Translations under genes and position numbers: made by a program | Assembly (NCBI RefSeq): GCF_018403265.1 | Contig: NZ_BOSI01000001.1 | Coordinates: forward strand, 1,860,001-1,924,000 | From: Paenibacillus sp. J31TS4 | GTDB lineage: Bacteria; Bacillota; Bacilli; Paenibacillales; NBRC-103111 | Direction: 5' to 3' | DNA length: 64,000 nt | The notes under the pieces: model-generated | What the model was told of the DNA's origin: nothing | Database searches by the model: none | The model's input: only the letters and a program-made list of their open reading frames with translations | Shown here: one piece after another, positions 7,941-16,416 of the stretch | Layout of the letters: each line of letters begins with the position of its first letter | How positions within the stretch are numbered: position 1 is the first letter of the stretch

Positions 7941-9860
7941 CTACTGCCGGCTTCCCCGTTCCAAATCGGGAAGCTGGAACGACAGCGCCGTATCGAAAAT
8001 CCGCGCCTCCGGATCGAAGAGAGCGATGTCCGTCTTGCCGTTGCCGTCCCAATCGCCCAGCATGAGCCGGGAGCCCATCCGGCCCCACGGGCCGAAGCGG
8101 CTGACCAGCCGGTAGTCGCCTGCCTCCGTGCGGTGATAGACGGTATAGGTCTGATCGGGCTCGTTCCATTGGAGCACATCAGCCCGGCCGTCCCCGTTGA
8201 AGTCTCCCGTCTTGATAAGCCCCACGTCGGTCGGCAGCGTCAGCGTCAGGCGAGATACCTTCCACCGGTGGCCCTCGGCGTCATAATCCAGCTGGACGAC
8301 ATTCGCCGAGTCCCGCTTGGTCGACCAGAAGCTCTCCTCGCCCGGCTCGCTGCCGGCCGTCCTCTGCAGGCGGAGAAAGGCGTCGGATTTCCACTTCAGG
8401 CGCGGAACGGGCTGGAGCTGATCGTTCTTCATATAGAATGTACTGAGCTGGGTCCCGTCCTTGCTGGCCGCCGCGAGCAGGAAGGCGCCGTGCGGCTGCC
8501 GGAGCGCGTAGAGCGCCCTTACCTCGCCTCCGGTATCGGCTTTCCACGACTTGTAGAACCGGAAGCCGGTCCCGGTGGAGCGGTAGCATTCCACCGCACC
8601 TGCGGACCGGGCTATCCACAGATCCGCCCGTCCGTCGCTGTTGTCGTCGAAAAGCACCATCGTATCGCCCTTTTTACGGGGAACGGTAGCCCATACCTCC
8701 GCCGGCTGAAGAGGCTCGCGCCGAGAGCCCCGGAACTCCCCCTTCTGCACGAGCACGTTCCCGCTTGCCTCCTCCCATTGGACGAGGTCTGCCTGGCGGT
8801 CACCGCTCACGTCGGCGAGAGAATAAGGCGCGCTCTGCGTCTCTTTGACCGAAAAAGCGATCGACGGCGTGAACGGAACGGCGTCATACAGGGAGTAGAA
8901 GGTATAGCCTTTCTTATGCAGCGCCGTCGTCATCTTTTGGAGCACCGAGCGGTCCTTGTTCGGATACCGGTATTCGGGCAGGCCGTCCCGCATGACCGGC
9001 ATACCCTCCTCGTCCAGAACGGGCAGCAGATATTTGAATTCCAGAAACGGGTGGTAAAAGAACGATGCCAGCTTCTTGCTCGCCAGCTGATCGAGAATCA
9101 GCTTCTCGTCCCGATTATAGGGAATATAGGAGAACGGCGTCGGCACGTAAACGCCGCCTAGCGTCAGGCTGCCGGCCTCGGTATTGCGGCTGTTGACCGT
9201 CTCGATGGCCGTCTGGTTCGGATGGCCGACCTTGTTCTCGTACGTGATGCCGAAGAACGAGCGGAACATCGGCGCCTGACCGGGCGACGTATGGTAGTGG
9301 GGCGCCTCCCAGAAGGCCGGCCGGATGCCGATGGCCCGAAAGATCTTGAGCCCTTCCTCCAGCCGGTCCTTGGCGAATTCCTGCGTGGACGTGCCCGGCA
9401 AGCCGCTGACGTCGAATTCGTTGCCGATGCCCGACTCCTGATGGCCGTCCGGCCTGACCGTGCTGCCGACCTGGTGGGTATAGCCGTGCATGCCGATCGT
9501 CCCGCCCGTGTCGTTCACCTGATGCAGCAGCCGGACGAAGGACCCGATGTAGGGATCGTCGATCCGGTCCAGCGCTTGATCGTAGTCCGGCTTGCCTGGC
9601 TGTATGTTCAGCCAGTGGGGAATGACGCCCATCTGGTACCGGACCCCGCGGGACTCCAGCAGCTCGACAACCGTCCTCAGCTTGCCCAGCTGCTCGATAG
9701 AGCCGTATTCGCCCCCTGGCCCTATGTCCTCGAGCCGCATCATGACGACCTTAGGCTCCAACTGCTCGCCCTGGACCGTCATTATCCTGTGAACCGAGAG
9801 CGAGCTGATCACGATCATGCCGCCAATCAAATACCGAAGCCATTTTCCATTCCACCGCAT
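7941..9860 (-). CDS. DUF2334 (polysaccharide deacetylase-like) protein with FG-GAP/VCBS-like C-terminus
   Basis: 639 residues. An N-terminal membrane anchor or signal (about 8-25) is followed by a DUF2334 domain at about 35-290. It shows VMMRLEDIGPG, YQMGVIPHW, IGMHGYTHQ and APHYHTSP, the layout of the NodB-like deacetylase superfamily with a metal-binding Asp and His pair. The C-terminal half (about 330-635) carries repeats of the FG-GAP type such as DVSGDRQADLVQWE, DDNSDGRADLW, DFNGDGRADVLQW and DWDGNGKTDIALF. These are calcium-binding beta-propeller blades. It is probably exported and acts on a cell-surface glycan. The start ATG has GAGGGG upstream. The fusion of a DUF2334 domain to a propeller suggests substrate or wall binding by the C-terminus. 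Confidence 0.85.
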   Translation of the reverse strand: MRWNGKWLRYLIGGMIVISSLSVHRIMTVQGEQLEPKVVMMRLEDIGPGGEYGSIEQLGKLRTVVELLESRGVRYQMGVIPHWLNIQPGKPDYDQALDRIDDPYIGSFVRLLHQVNDTGGTIGMHGYTHQVGSTVRPDGHQESGIGNEFDVSGLPGTSTQEFAKDRLEEGLKIFRAIGIRPAFWEAPHYHTSPGQAPMFRSFFGITYENKVGHPNQTAIETVNSRNTEAGSLTLGGVYVPTPFSYIPYNRDEKLILDQLASKKLASFFYHPFLEFKYLLPVLDEEGMPVMRDGLPEYRYPNKDRSVLQKMTTALHKKGYTFYSLYDAVPFTPSIAFSVKETQSAPYSLADVSGDRQADLVQWEEASGNVLVQKGEFRGSRREPLQPAEVWATVPRKKGDTMVLFDDNSDGRADLWIARSAGAVECYRSTGTGFRFYKSWKADTGGEVRALYALRQPHGAFLLAAASKDGTQLSTFYMKNDQLQPVPRLKWKSDAFLRLQRTAGSEPGEESFWSTKRDSANVVQLDYDAEGHRWKVSRLTLTLPTDVGLIKTGDFNGDGRADVLQWNEPDQTYTVYHRTEAGDYRLVSRFGPWGRMGSRLMLGDWDGNGKTDIALFDPEARIFDTALSFQLPDLERGSRQ

Positions 9861-10023
9861 TCCGCCAGGTTCCCCTCTTCTAGTTCGGTATTTTCGTCAT
9901 TTAACCGTTTTCATAATCGATATACCCTCAGTATAGCACGGAGGCTGCATCCCCGATACGGGGTTCGCAAGAAAAACTAGTCTGTTTGACCTAAGGATTA
10001 CGTTCGTTCCGCCTCTTTTAGAA

Positions 10024-10032
10024 TGGTATAAT
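10024..10032 (+). promoter_or_regulatory. Extended -10 promoter element of the VanY-like gene
   Basis: TGGTATAAT is a perfect extended -10 box 71 nt before the start codon. The -35 position (about 10004-10009) is poor, as expected for extended -10 promoters. Confidence 0.5.
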
Positions 10033-10103
10033 GATACTTGCTTTGCATCTAGGCCCAAACGACAGCGAAGAAAGCCATTCTCACCAGGAGGTTTGCCAAC
10101 GAA

Positions 10104-11024
10104 ATGAACAATCCCGACGCGAACAGACCGGCCGCTTCGCGGCTGCCGTCCCTTTATCGCCGTTCCGCCGCCCTGCTGCTGGGCTCCGCCCTGCTGCTCG
10201 GAGGCTGCCAATCCAAAGAAACGGGGGCAACCGTCCCCTCCGGCAGTCCGTCGCCCTCAGCCAGCGCGAGCGCGTCTCCTAACACAAGCGCCTCGCCGGG
10301 CGTCTCGGCCAGCCCAGGGGCCTCGGCGCCCGCTTCGACGCAGCCAACTGCGCCGGCCAGCACCAAGCCGTCCGCCCCGCCTGCGGGCAGCCCGTCGTCC
10401 ACGCCGGCTAACGCCGGCGCCGGCCAGACGGCCGCCACGAATGTGACAGCGGTCACCGTGCTGGTCAACAAGAAGGTGCTGCTCCCGTCGGACTACGTGC
10501 CGTCGGACCTGGTTTACCCGGACGTCCCGTTCTCCTTCAATGAGAAGATCGAGAAGCGGATGATGCGCGCGGAAGCCGCCAAGGCGCTTGAGAAGCTGTT
10601 CGCGGGCGCGAAGAAGGACGGCATCCAGCTGTACGGCGTCTCGGCCTATCGGTCTTATGCTACCCAAAAAAGCATCTACGCGAATAACGTCAAGACGCAG
10701 GGCGAGGCCAAAGCGGCCATGTACAGCGCCCAGCCGGGGACAAGCGAGCACCAGACGGGCCTGTCGATCGACGTCTCCAGCCAAAGCGCCAAGTTCGGTC
10801 TCGAGGAAGAATTCGGCGATACGGCCGAGGGCAAGTGGCTCGCGAAGCACGCTTCGGAGTACGGCTTCATCATCCGGTATCCGAAGGGCAAGGAGAGCAT
10901 CACCGGCTACGCCTATGAGCCGTGGCACATCCGGTATGTGGGCACGGACATCGCCAAGGAGATCGCGCAGAAGGGGCTGACGCTTGAGGAATATCTCGGC
11001 AGCTCCAAGGCGGTCTCCCGCTAG
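10104..11024 (+). CDS. M15 family D-alanyl-D-alanine carboxypeptidase lipoprotein (VanY-like)
   Basis: 306 residues. An N-terminal lipoprotein signal ends in LLGGC (Cys35). A Ser/Pro/Ala-rich linker of about 70 residues spans the wall. The VanY-type peptidase domain covers about 140-295, with zinc ligands H216 and D223 (SEHQTGLSID) and H275 (EPWH), catalytic E272, and the SAYRSY motif near 180. It should trim the terminal D-alanine from peptidoglycan stem peptides on the outer membrane face. The ATG follows AGGAGG by 11 bases. It is monocistronic. No vancomycin-resistance genes (vanH/A/X, vanRS) are nearby, so a housekeeping cell-wall role is more likely than resistance. Confidence 0.92.
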   Translation: MNNPDANRPAASRLPSLYRRSAALLLGSALLLGGCQSKETGATVPSGSPSPSASASASPNTSASPGVSASPGASAPASTQPTAPASTKPSAPPAGSPSSTPANAGAGQTAATNVTAVTVLVNKKVLLPSDYVPSDLVYPDVPFSFNEKIEKRMMRAEAAKALEKLFAGAKKDGIQLYGVSAYRSYATQKSIYANNVKTQGEAKAAMYSAQPGTSEHQTGLSIDVSSQSAKFGLEEEFGDTAEGKWLAKHASEYGFIIRYPKGKESITGYAYEPWHIRYVGTDIAKEIAQKGLTLEEYLGSSKAVSR

Positions 11025-11109
11025 CATGGACCGGCGGCTCTTTAGCGTCGAGCATCCCCTTCGAGAGCCCTGCGCAAGCCTCTCCAGCGGCATGTCAGCC
11101 CCCTTCCGG

Positions 11110-11138
11110 TTGCTATTTGAAGGAAGGTATTGTACACT
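11110..11138 (+). promoter_or_regulatory. Probable sigma-A promoter of the glyS T-box transcript
   Basis: TTGCTA and TACACT are spaced by 17 bp, each with 4 of 6 consensus matches, and sit just upstream of the T-box leader. Transcription would start near 11145. Confidence 0.5.
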
Positions 11139-11144
11139 GTTGCC

Positions 11145-11378
11145 TAATTGAACAGGAACGGTGAGGATCGGGGGAGAGTACCCGGGAATCGGACCGCCCA
11201 GCGAGCCGGGGAGAGTGGGAGCCCGGCGGGTCCGGCCCGGCGAAGGGGCCTCAGGAGCCGTCCGGCGAAGGAAGAGGGCGCGGACATGCGCGCCAACTAG
11301 GGTGGAACCGCGGGAGGAAGCTCCCGTCCCTGGAGAAGAAGCAGGCTTGCTTTTTTTTCCGGGACGGGAGCTTTTTTG
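11145..11378 (+). ncRNA. T-box leader of glyS (tRNA-Gly sensing)
   Basis: The leader contains the hallmark T-box AGGGTGGAACCGCGGG at 11299-11314. It is followed by a terminator stem, AAGCTCCCGTCCC (11318-11330) with GGGACGGGAGCTT (11361-11373), and a T run. Uncharged tRNA-Gly would pair with the GGAAC of the T-box and favour the antiterminator. The upstream part is GC-rich and folds into long stems. I could not place the glycine specifier codon with certainty. It sits directly before the glycyl-tRNA synthetase gene. Confidence 0.92.
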
Positions 11379-11437
11379 CATGTTCGGAAGGCCTTGCCGT
11401 CCCGGCAAGTACAATCGTTCAGGAGGATGGAAACAAG

Positions 11438-12820
11438 ATGGCAGTAAGCATGGACCAAATCGTTGCGCTCGCGAAGCACCGGGGCTTCGTCTTTCCCGGC
11501 TCGGACATCTATGGAGGCTTATCCAACACATGGGACTATGGCCCACTCGGCGTCGAGCTGAAGAACAACATCAAACGCGCCTGGTGGAAATCGTTCATTC
11601 AGCAGTCCCCATACAACGTCGGTCTCGACGCGGCGATCCTGATGAATCCGCGCGCCTGGGAGGCGTCCGGCCACGTCGGCAACTTCAACGATCCGATGAT
11701 CGACTGCCGGCAGTGCAAGGCCCGCCACCGCGCCGACAAGCTGATCGAGGAAGCGCTCGAGCAGAAGGGCATCGAGATGGTCGTCGACGGCCTACCGTTC
11801 GACGAAATGAGCCGGCTCATCCGGGAGCACGGAGTCGTGTGCCCCGACTGCGGAAGTGCCGATTTCACGGACATCCGCCAGTTCAACATGATGTTCAAGA
11901 CGTTCCAGGGCGTGACAGAATCGAGCTCGAACCAGATCTATCTGCGACCGGAAACGGCTCAGGGTATCTTCGTCAACTTCAAGCACGTCCAGCGCACGAT
12001 GCGCAAGCGGCTGCCGTTCGGCATCGGGCAGATCGGCAAAAGCTTCCGCAACGAGATCACGCCGGGCAACTTCACGTTCCGCACGCGGGAATTCGAGCAG
12101 ATGGAGCTGGAGTTCTTTTGCAAGCCGGGCGAGGACCTCGAGTGGTTCTCCTACTGGCGCGACTTCTGCCGCAGCTGGCTGCTCTCGCTCGGCATGAAGG
12201 AAGAGAGCATCCGGATGCGCGACCATTCGCAGGAGGAGCTGTCGCATTACAGCAACGCCACGTCGGACATCGAGTACAAATTCCCGTTCGGCTGGGGCGA
12301 GCTGTGGGGCATCGCCGACCGGACCGACTATGACCTGAAGCAGCATATGGCGTTCTCCGGCGAGGATTTCCATTATATCGACCCGGATACAAACGAGCGG
12401 TATATTCCGTACTGCATCGAGCCGTCGCTCGGCGCCGACCGGGTAACGCTGGCGTTCCTCGTCGACGCGTACGAGGAGCAGGCGCTTGAAGGAGACGACA
12501 GCCGGACCGTGCTGCATCTGCATCCGGCTCTCGCGCCGTACAAGGCGGCAGTGTTCCCGCTGTCCAAGAAGCTGTCGGAGCCGGCCCAGCGGCTGTTCGC
12601 CGACCTGACGAAGCGGTTCTCGGTCGACTATGACGAGACCGGCTCGATCGGCAAGCGGTACCGCCGCCACGACGAGATCGGAACGCCGTTCTGCATCACC
12701 TACGACTTCGAGTCGGAGCAGGACGGCCAAGTGACGGTGCGCGACCGCGATACGATGGAGCAGGTGCGGATGCCGATCGCGCAGCTCGCATCGTTCCTGG
12801 AGGAGAAGCTGGCGTTTTAG
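11438..12820 (+). CDS. glyS: Glycyl-tRNA synthetase, single-chain (alpha2) type
   Basis: 460 residues, the usual size for the homodimeric class II enzyme. It begins with the conserved [12 protein letters not shown] and WDYGPLG segments. A zinc-type CRQC and CPDC pair flank the insertion near 90-145. The class II motif 2 region has [11 protein letters not shown] and [10 protein letters not shown]. Motif 3 has [10 protein letters not shown] near the C-terminal third, followed by the anticodon-binding domain ([16 protein letters not shown]). It charges tRNA-Gly in the cytosol. The ATG lies 11 nt after AGGAGG; ATG 11450 is a possible alternative. It is controlled by the T-box leader upstream and ends at a strong bidirectional hairpin. 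Confidence 0.96.
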   Translation: MAVSMDQIVALAKHRGFVFPGSDIYGGLSNTWDYGPLGVELKNNIKRAWWKSFIQQSPYNVGLDAAILMNPRAWEASGHVGNFNDPMIDCRQCKARHRADKLIEEALEQKGIEMVVDGLPFDEMSRLIREHGVVCPDCGSADFTDIRQFNMMFKTFQGVTESSSNQIYLRPETAQGIFVNFKHVQRTMRKRLPFGIGQIGKSFRNEITPGNFTFRTREFEQMELEFFCKPGEDLEWFSYWRDFCRSWLLSLGMKEESIRMRDHSQEELSHYSNATSDIEYKFPFGWGELWGIADRTDYDLKQHMAFSGEDFHYIDPDTNERYIPYCIEPSLGADRVTLAFLVDAYEEQALEGDDSRTVLHLHPALAPYKAAVFPLSKKLSEPAQRLFADLTKRFSVDYDETGSIGKRYRRHDEIGTPFCITYDFESEQDGQVTVRDRDTMEQVRMPIAQLASFLEEKLAF

Positions 12821-12860
12821 GAAGCCTGGCCGCCTAATGCGGACGGCAGGATAGACCAAA

Positions 12861-12893
12861 GAGGAGCAGCGGCCGGGCCGCTGCTCCTCTTGT
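12861..12893 (+). terminator. Bidirectional terminator between glyS and the lipase gene
   Basis: GAGGAGCAGCGGCC and GGCCGCTGCTCCTC form a 14-bp perfect inverted repeat around one G, followed by TTGTTGT. It lies between converging genes and may serve both. Confidence 0.75.
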
Positions 12894-12944
12894 TGTCTGC
12901 CCGAATGCGCCGCTCCGCGGCCGGCGTCGGCGCGGCTCCTCCGA

Positions 12945-13766
12945 TCAGCTGGGGAGAGCCGCCTTGGCCGGAGCGGAGAGCGGCGCCGGATAGATCGGAT
13001 GCACGACGGGGCAAAGCCCCGGATTGGCGGCCGCCAGCTGACGGGCATAGAGCGGATCCTTCGCGGCGAGGCAGGCGAAGTAGTTGCGGATCTTATGATT
13101 GTCGAGCAGCAGGCCGCGCCGGAAATCGCACTCTCGTTTCCTCGCCACATGCGTGTACGGACGCTGCTTCGTGGAGGCGGGGAACCGGGTGACGGGATCG
13201 AACCGGTTGGCTACCCGGGCCGAGCGCGGAACCGCCCGGTCGTAGGCGCCGGCGAACGCGGCATCCCCTACCTTGGGAGAGCCGAACGTATAGACGGCCG
13301 GGCTCCAGCCTTTGGCATGAAGCGTTATGTCGAGACCCGCCAACGTAGCCAGCGCTGCACCCAGGCTGAAGCCCGCCAAGATCAGCGGCTTGCGCTTCTT
13401 CCTCTGGAGCAGCCTAAGGAGCGGCTCCCGAACCGCCCGGGTGTACAGCTTGGTAAAGCCGCGATGTGTGTCCCCTCCCCGTTCCGCATACGGGAACCGG
13501 ATGAGACTCTGGTCGAAATCGGTGAGCAGATCGCGCAGGTCCTGAGAACCGCGAAAGACCGCGATCAGCCGCGAGCGGGACTCCAGCACGAAGCCAAGAA
13601 ACGGATAGTCTGCCCCTCCGAGCGTCTGGACGAGACGGTAGCCCCGCGGGACGACGAACGCGCCGCCCCGCGCATACGCCTGCCCCGCCTGGTAGGCGAG
13701 AGCCGACAAAAAGATGGCGTGCTTCCAGCTGCTTGCGGCCAATCGGATCGCTCCCTTTCTCCGCAT
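12945..13766 (-). CDS. Lipase class 3 family protein
   Basis: 273 residues with the alpha/beta-hydrolase triad of class 3 lipases. The nucleophile elbow is GFSLGAA (Ser134), the acid is D190 in NRFDPVTRFP, and the histidine is H224 in DNHKI. AVFRGSQDLRD near 70-80 supplies the oxyanion strand, and YTFGSPKVGD is a family hallmark. It would hydrolyse acylglycerol-type esters. There is no clear signal peptide, so it may be cytosolic or membrane associated. It follows the PIG-L gene by about 100 nt on the same strand and could be the end of that operon or separate. The start has AAGGGAGCGATC-type spacing and is reasonable but not certain. Confidence 0.88.
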   Translation of the reverse strand: MRRKGAIRLAASSWKHAIFLSALAYQAGQAYARGGAFVVPRGYRLVQTLGGADYPFLGFVLESRSRLIAVFRGSQDLRDLLTDFDQSLIRFPYAERGGDTHRGFTKLYTRAVREPLLRLLQRKKRKPLILAGFSLGAALATLAGLDITLHAKGWSPAVYTFGSPKVGDAAFAGAYDRAVPRSARVANRFDPVTRFPASTKQRPYTHVARKRECDFRRGLLLDNHKIRNYFACLAAKDPLYARQLAAANPGLCPVVHPIYPAPLSAPAKAALPS

Positions 13767-13869
13767 ATCGATGCTCTTGCTGCATTTTATGCCGGGACAG
13801 GGAAAAGGTACTGGCAGCAGGAACCCAACCGGCGCGGGCCGTTCCTAAATAGGCCGTGCGCGCCTGCCG

Positions 13870-14577
13870 CTAAAAGTAGGCGAGCCGCTTGTTCAATCCG
13901 CCTCTCGGCACCATGAAGCCCTGCGCCCGCTTGAAATAGACGGGCGCTCCGCGCACCACTGTCAGTGCTTTGTAGTAGTCGATATATGGGAATCCGTAGG
14001 TTTCCCCGCGCGCGAACGCGTACACGCTCAAGCTTTTGACCCACGTCTCGTAAGCGTCCTCCGGAATGTCGATGAACACCTCGGGCACGAAATCGTCCAT
14101 GTCCTCCCAGTTCTCCGAATAATAGAGCTGTCCGGCGTAATGATGAGGCAGCGGACGCTCGATCGTCTTCAAGCCGGCATAGAACCGGGCGTCCTGCACG
14201 ATGAGATGCGTATTGGCGTGGTCCTTATGGATGCTGTTCTTCCAGTGGGTGATAAGAATGTCCGGCTTAAGCTCGCGGATAATATCTGCTACCTCCAGTT
14301 TGATCGCCTCGGTCACCGGCAGCTCGGCGTCCTTGTAGTCCAGGAAGCGGACGTCCGCGCCGAGAATCTCGGCGGACTGGTACGCCTCCTCGATCTTCTG
14401 CTTCCGGTACTCGTCCGGGGTCAGCCGCGGATGTCCCTTCTCCCCGGGCGTCAGATGAAGCAGTGTCGCCTTGTGCCCCTCCATCGTATACTTCGCGATT
14501 GTCGCGCCGGCCGTCAGCTCCTGATCGCCGGCATGGGCGCCGATCGCGAGGATATGCTTTTTGTCCGAAGAAGCCAT
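13870..14577 (-). CDS. PIG-L/LmbE family deacetylase
   Basis: 235 residues. Family members are zinc de-N-acetylases of GlcNAc-type substrates, as in MshB/BshB or chitooligosaccharide deacetylases. The N-terminal metal motif reads AHAGDQE at 14-20 instead of AHPDDE. The zinc-binding H15 and D18 are kept, but the residue that serves as general base in MshB is Gly17. The second metal motif, HKDH with a nearby H, is at 117-124. The start ATG has GGGAGG upstream. It ends an operon of GNAT acetyltransferase, sugar-binding lipoprotein and two permeases, so the substrate may be an imported acetylated amino sugar. The altered motif is shared by some family branches, so loss of activity cannot be assumed. 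Confidence 0.85.
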   Translation of the reverse strand: MASSDKKHILAIGAHAGDQELTAGATIAKYTMEGHKATLLHLTPGEKGHPRLTPDEYRKQKIEEAYQSAEILGADVRFLDYKDAELPVTEAIKLEVADIIRELKPDILITHWKNSIHKDHANTHLIVQDARFYAGLKTIERPLPHHYAGQLYYSENWEDMDDFVPEVFIDIPEDAYETWVKSLSVYAFARGETYGFPYIDYYKALTVVRGAPVYFKRAQGFMVPRGGLNKRLAYF

Positions 14578-14614
14578 AGTCGTTCCTCCCTTGGTCTGGT
14601 TAATGGCGGGGCCG

Positions 14615-15490
14615 CTACTCCTTGAGGCCCGTATTCGTCAATCCCCGGATGTAATATTTCTGCAGGAAGATGAAGACAAGCAGAATCGGAACGGTGCTGA
14701 TCACCATCGCTGCGTTGACAAGCGGCTGGGTCATGCTCGCGTCAAGGTGCGACTTTAATTGCTGGATGCCGACCGGTAGCGTCGCCAGCTCGGTGTTGAC
14801 GGTATACATGAGAAGCGACCAGATGAACTCGTTCCAGCTGCCGATGAACTCGAAGATAGCGAGAGTGGCGAGAGCGGGCACCGTCATCGGAAGAATCAGC
14901 TGGAAAAAGATTCGCAGCTCGGAGGCCCCGTCGATCCGCGCCGCCTCGATATAAGCGTCGTTGATCGTCAAGATGAACTGCCGCATCAGGAAGATGCCGA
15001 AGGCGCTCACGGCGAACGGCAGGATCAGTGCCAGCCGGTACTGGGCCATCCCGCCGTCCCCTCCCTCCCCGAACAGATCGTTGCCGCCGACGAGCGGGAA
15101 GTGAACCATGATATAGAAGTTCGGGATGAGGAAGAGGAAGCCCGGAAACATCATCGTCGCCAGAATGAACCGGAATGTCAGCTGCCGCCCGCGGAACCGG
15201 AGCTTCGTAAGCGCATACCCGGCGAGCGAGCTGGTCAGCAGCACGAGTACCGTGGTCGCCACCGACTTGATGATGCTGTTGCGGAACAGGAGACCCAGCT
15301 TGAGCTTCTCGAAGGCGGTGCCGTAATTGTCCAGCAGGAATTGCTCGGGCAGGAACGCATAATGCATCCGGTTATAGTCCGCCGGCCCTTTGAACGACGA
15401 CGCCAGCATGTCGAGGAACGGGAACACCATCAGAAAGCCGCCGAGCACAATGACGGTATAGGAGAACCAGGGGAAGCGTCTCGGTTTCAT
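14615..15490 (-). CDS. Carbohydrate ABC transporter permease, MalG-like
   Basis: 291 residues with six transmembrane helices and the EAA loop for the ATPase contact (EAARIDGASELRIFFQLILP near 180-200). This is the MalG-side permease of a CUT1-type sugar importer. Its ATG overlaps the stop of the MalF-like gene by one base (TGATG), so the two are coupled. No ATPase gene is present in the operon. CUT1 importers in Bacillales often share an MsmX-type ATPase encoded elsewhere. Confidence 0.93.
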   Translation of the reverse strand: MKPRRFPWFSYTVIVLGGFLMVFPFLDMLASSFKGPADYNRMHYAFLPEQFLLDNYGTAFEKLKLGLLFRNSIIKSVATTVLVLLTSSLAGYALTKLRFRGRQLTFRFILATMMFPGFLFLIPNFYIMVHFPLVGGNDLFGEGGDGGMAQYRLALILPFAVSAFGIFLMRQFILTINDAYIEAARIDGASELRIFFQLILPMTVPALATLAIFEFIGSWNEFIWSLLMYTVNTELATLPVGIQQLKSHLDASMTQPLVNAAMVISTVPILLVFIFLQKYYIRGLTNTGLKE

Positions 15491-16395
15491 CAGTAGCTCT
15501 CCACCCCTCCCCGCCGGAACACCGCCAGTTGGAGCAGCGTCACCGCGAAAATAATCACGAACAGGACGAACGCCATCGCACTGGCTGTCCCCCAGTTGCC
15601 GTAGTTGAACGCCTGGTTATACATCTCGAGGCCGCCGACGTTCGTCGAATTGCCCGGCCCGCCGTTCTTCGTCATGACAAGCGATAGGGTGAACGACTGC
15701 AGGCCGCCGATGAACGAGGTAATCAAGACGAACAGAATCGACGGCTTGAGCAGCGGAAGCGTAATCTTGGAGTAGAGAGCCCACAGCCCCGCTCCCTCCA
15801 GCATGGCCGCCTCGTTGTAGTCCTCGGGAATCGCCTTGAGGCCGGCGCTCAAGATGAGCACCGAGCTGCCGATGCCGAGCCAGCCGCCCACAACGATGAT
15901 GGAAGCGAGCGCCGTCGACGGATCGTCCAGAAACCGGACTGTCTGCAGCCCCAGCTTGCGCAGCACCTCGTTGATGACGCCGTTCGTCGGATTGTACAGA
16001 TAGAGCCACACGTTTCCGATCGCCACGATGGTCGTGACGGTCGGAAGGAAGTAGAGCGTCCGCCAGAATCCCTCGTACTTGAGCCTCGTAATCATGTAGG
16101 ACACCGCAAGAGCGATGAAGAACGACAGCAGCACCGTGCCGAAGGCAAACACGAACGTGTTCTTGATAATGGGATTCAGGAACGGCGATCCTTCCCGGAA
16201 GAGCTCGCGGTAATTGTCGAGCCCTACCCACTTGATCAGGCTCAGGTCGAAGCCGCCCCATTCCGTGAAGCTTAAGTAGAGGGAGAACAGGAGCGGGATG
16301 AGAAAAAAGAGTGCATAGAAGCCGAACACCGGCATCAAAAACAGATAGCCCGTCAGCGCCTGTCCCCGGTTCAGCTTGCTTCGCTTGTTCGCCAT
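15490..16395 (-). CDS. Carbohydrate ABC transporter permease, MalF-like
   Basis: 301 residues with six helices. It carries the periplasmic-type loop TEWGGFDLSLIKWVGLDNY after helix 1 and the EAA loop NEAAMLEGAGLWALYSKITLP near 195-215. It pairs with the MalG-like permease to form the channel of a CUT1 sugar importer. The ATG has GGAGGTGAGGCA upstream and lies 21 nt after the binding-protein gene. Confidence 0.93.
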   Translation of the reverse strand: MANKRSKLNRGQALTGYLFLMPVFGFYALFFLIPLLFSLYLSFTEWGGFDLSLIKWVGLDNYRELFREGSPFLNPIIKNTFVFAFGTVLLSFFIALAVSYMITRLKYEGFWRTLYFLPTVTTIVAIGNVWLYLYNPTNGVINEVLRKLGLQTVRFLDDPSTALASIIVVGGWLGIGSSVLILSAGLKAIPEDYNEAAMLEGAGLWALYSKITLPLLKPSILFVLITSFIGGLQSFTLSLVMTKNGGPGNSTNVGGLEMYNQAFNYGNWGTASAMAFVLFVIIFAVTLLQLAVFRRGGVESY

Positions 16396-16416
16396 TGCCT
16401 CACCTCCGCAAGCCTT

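Noticed and set aside
10104-11024. Vancomycin resistance through VanY
   Set aside because: No vanH, vanA/B, vanX or vanRS genes are present; VanY-like carboxypeptidases are common housekeeping enzymes.
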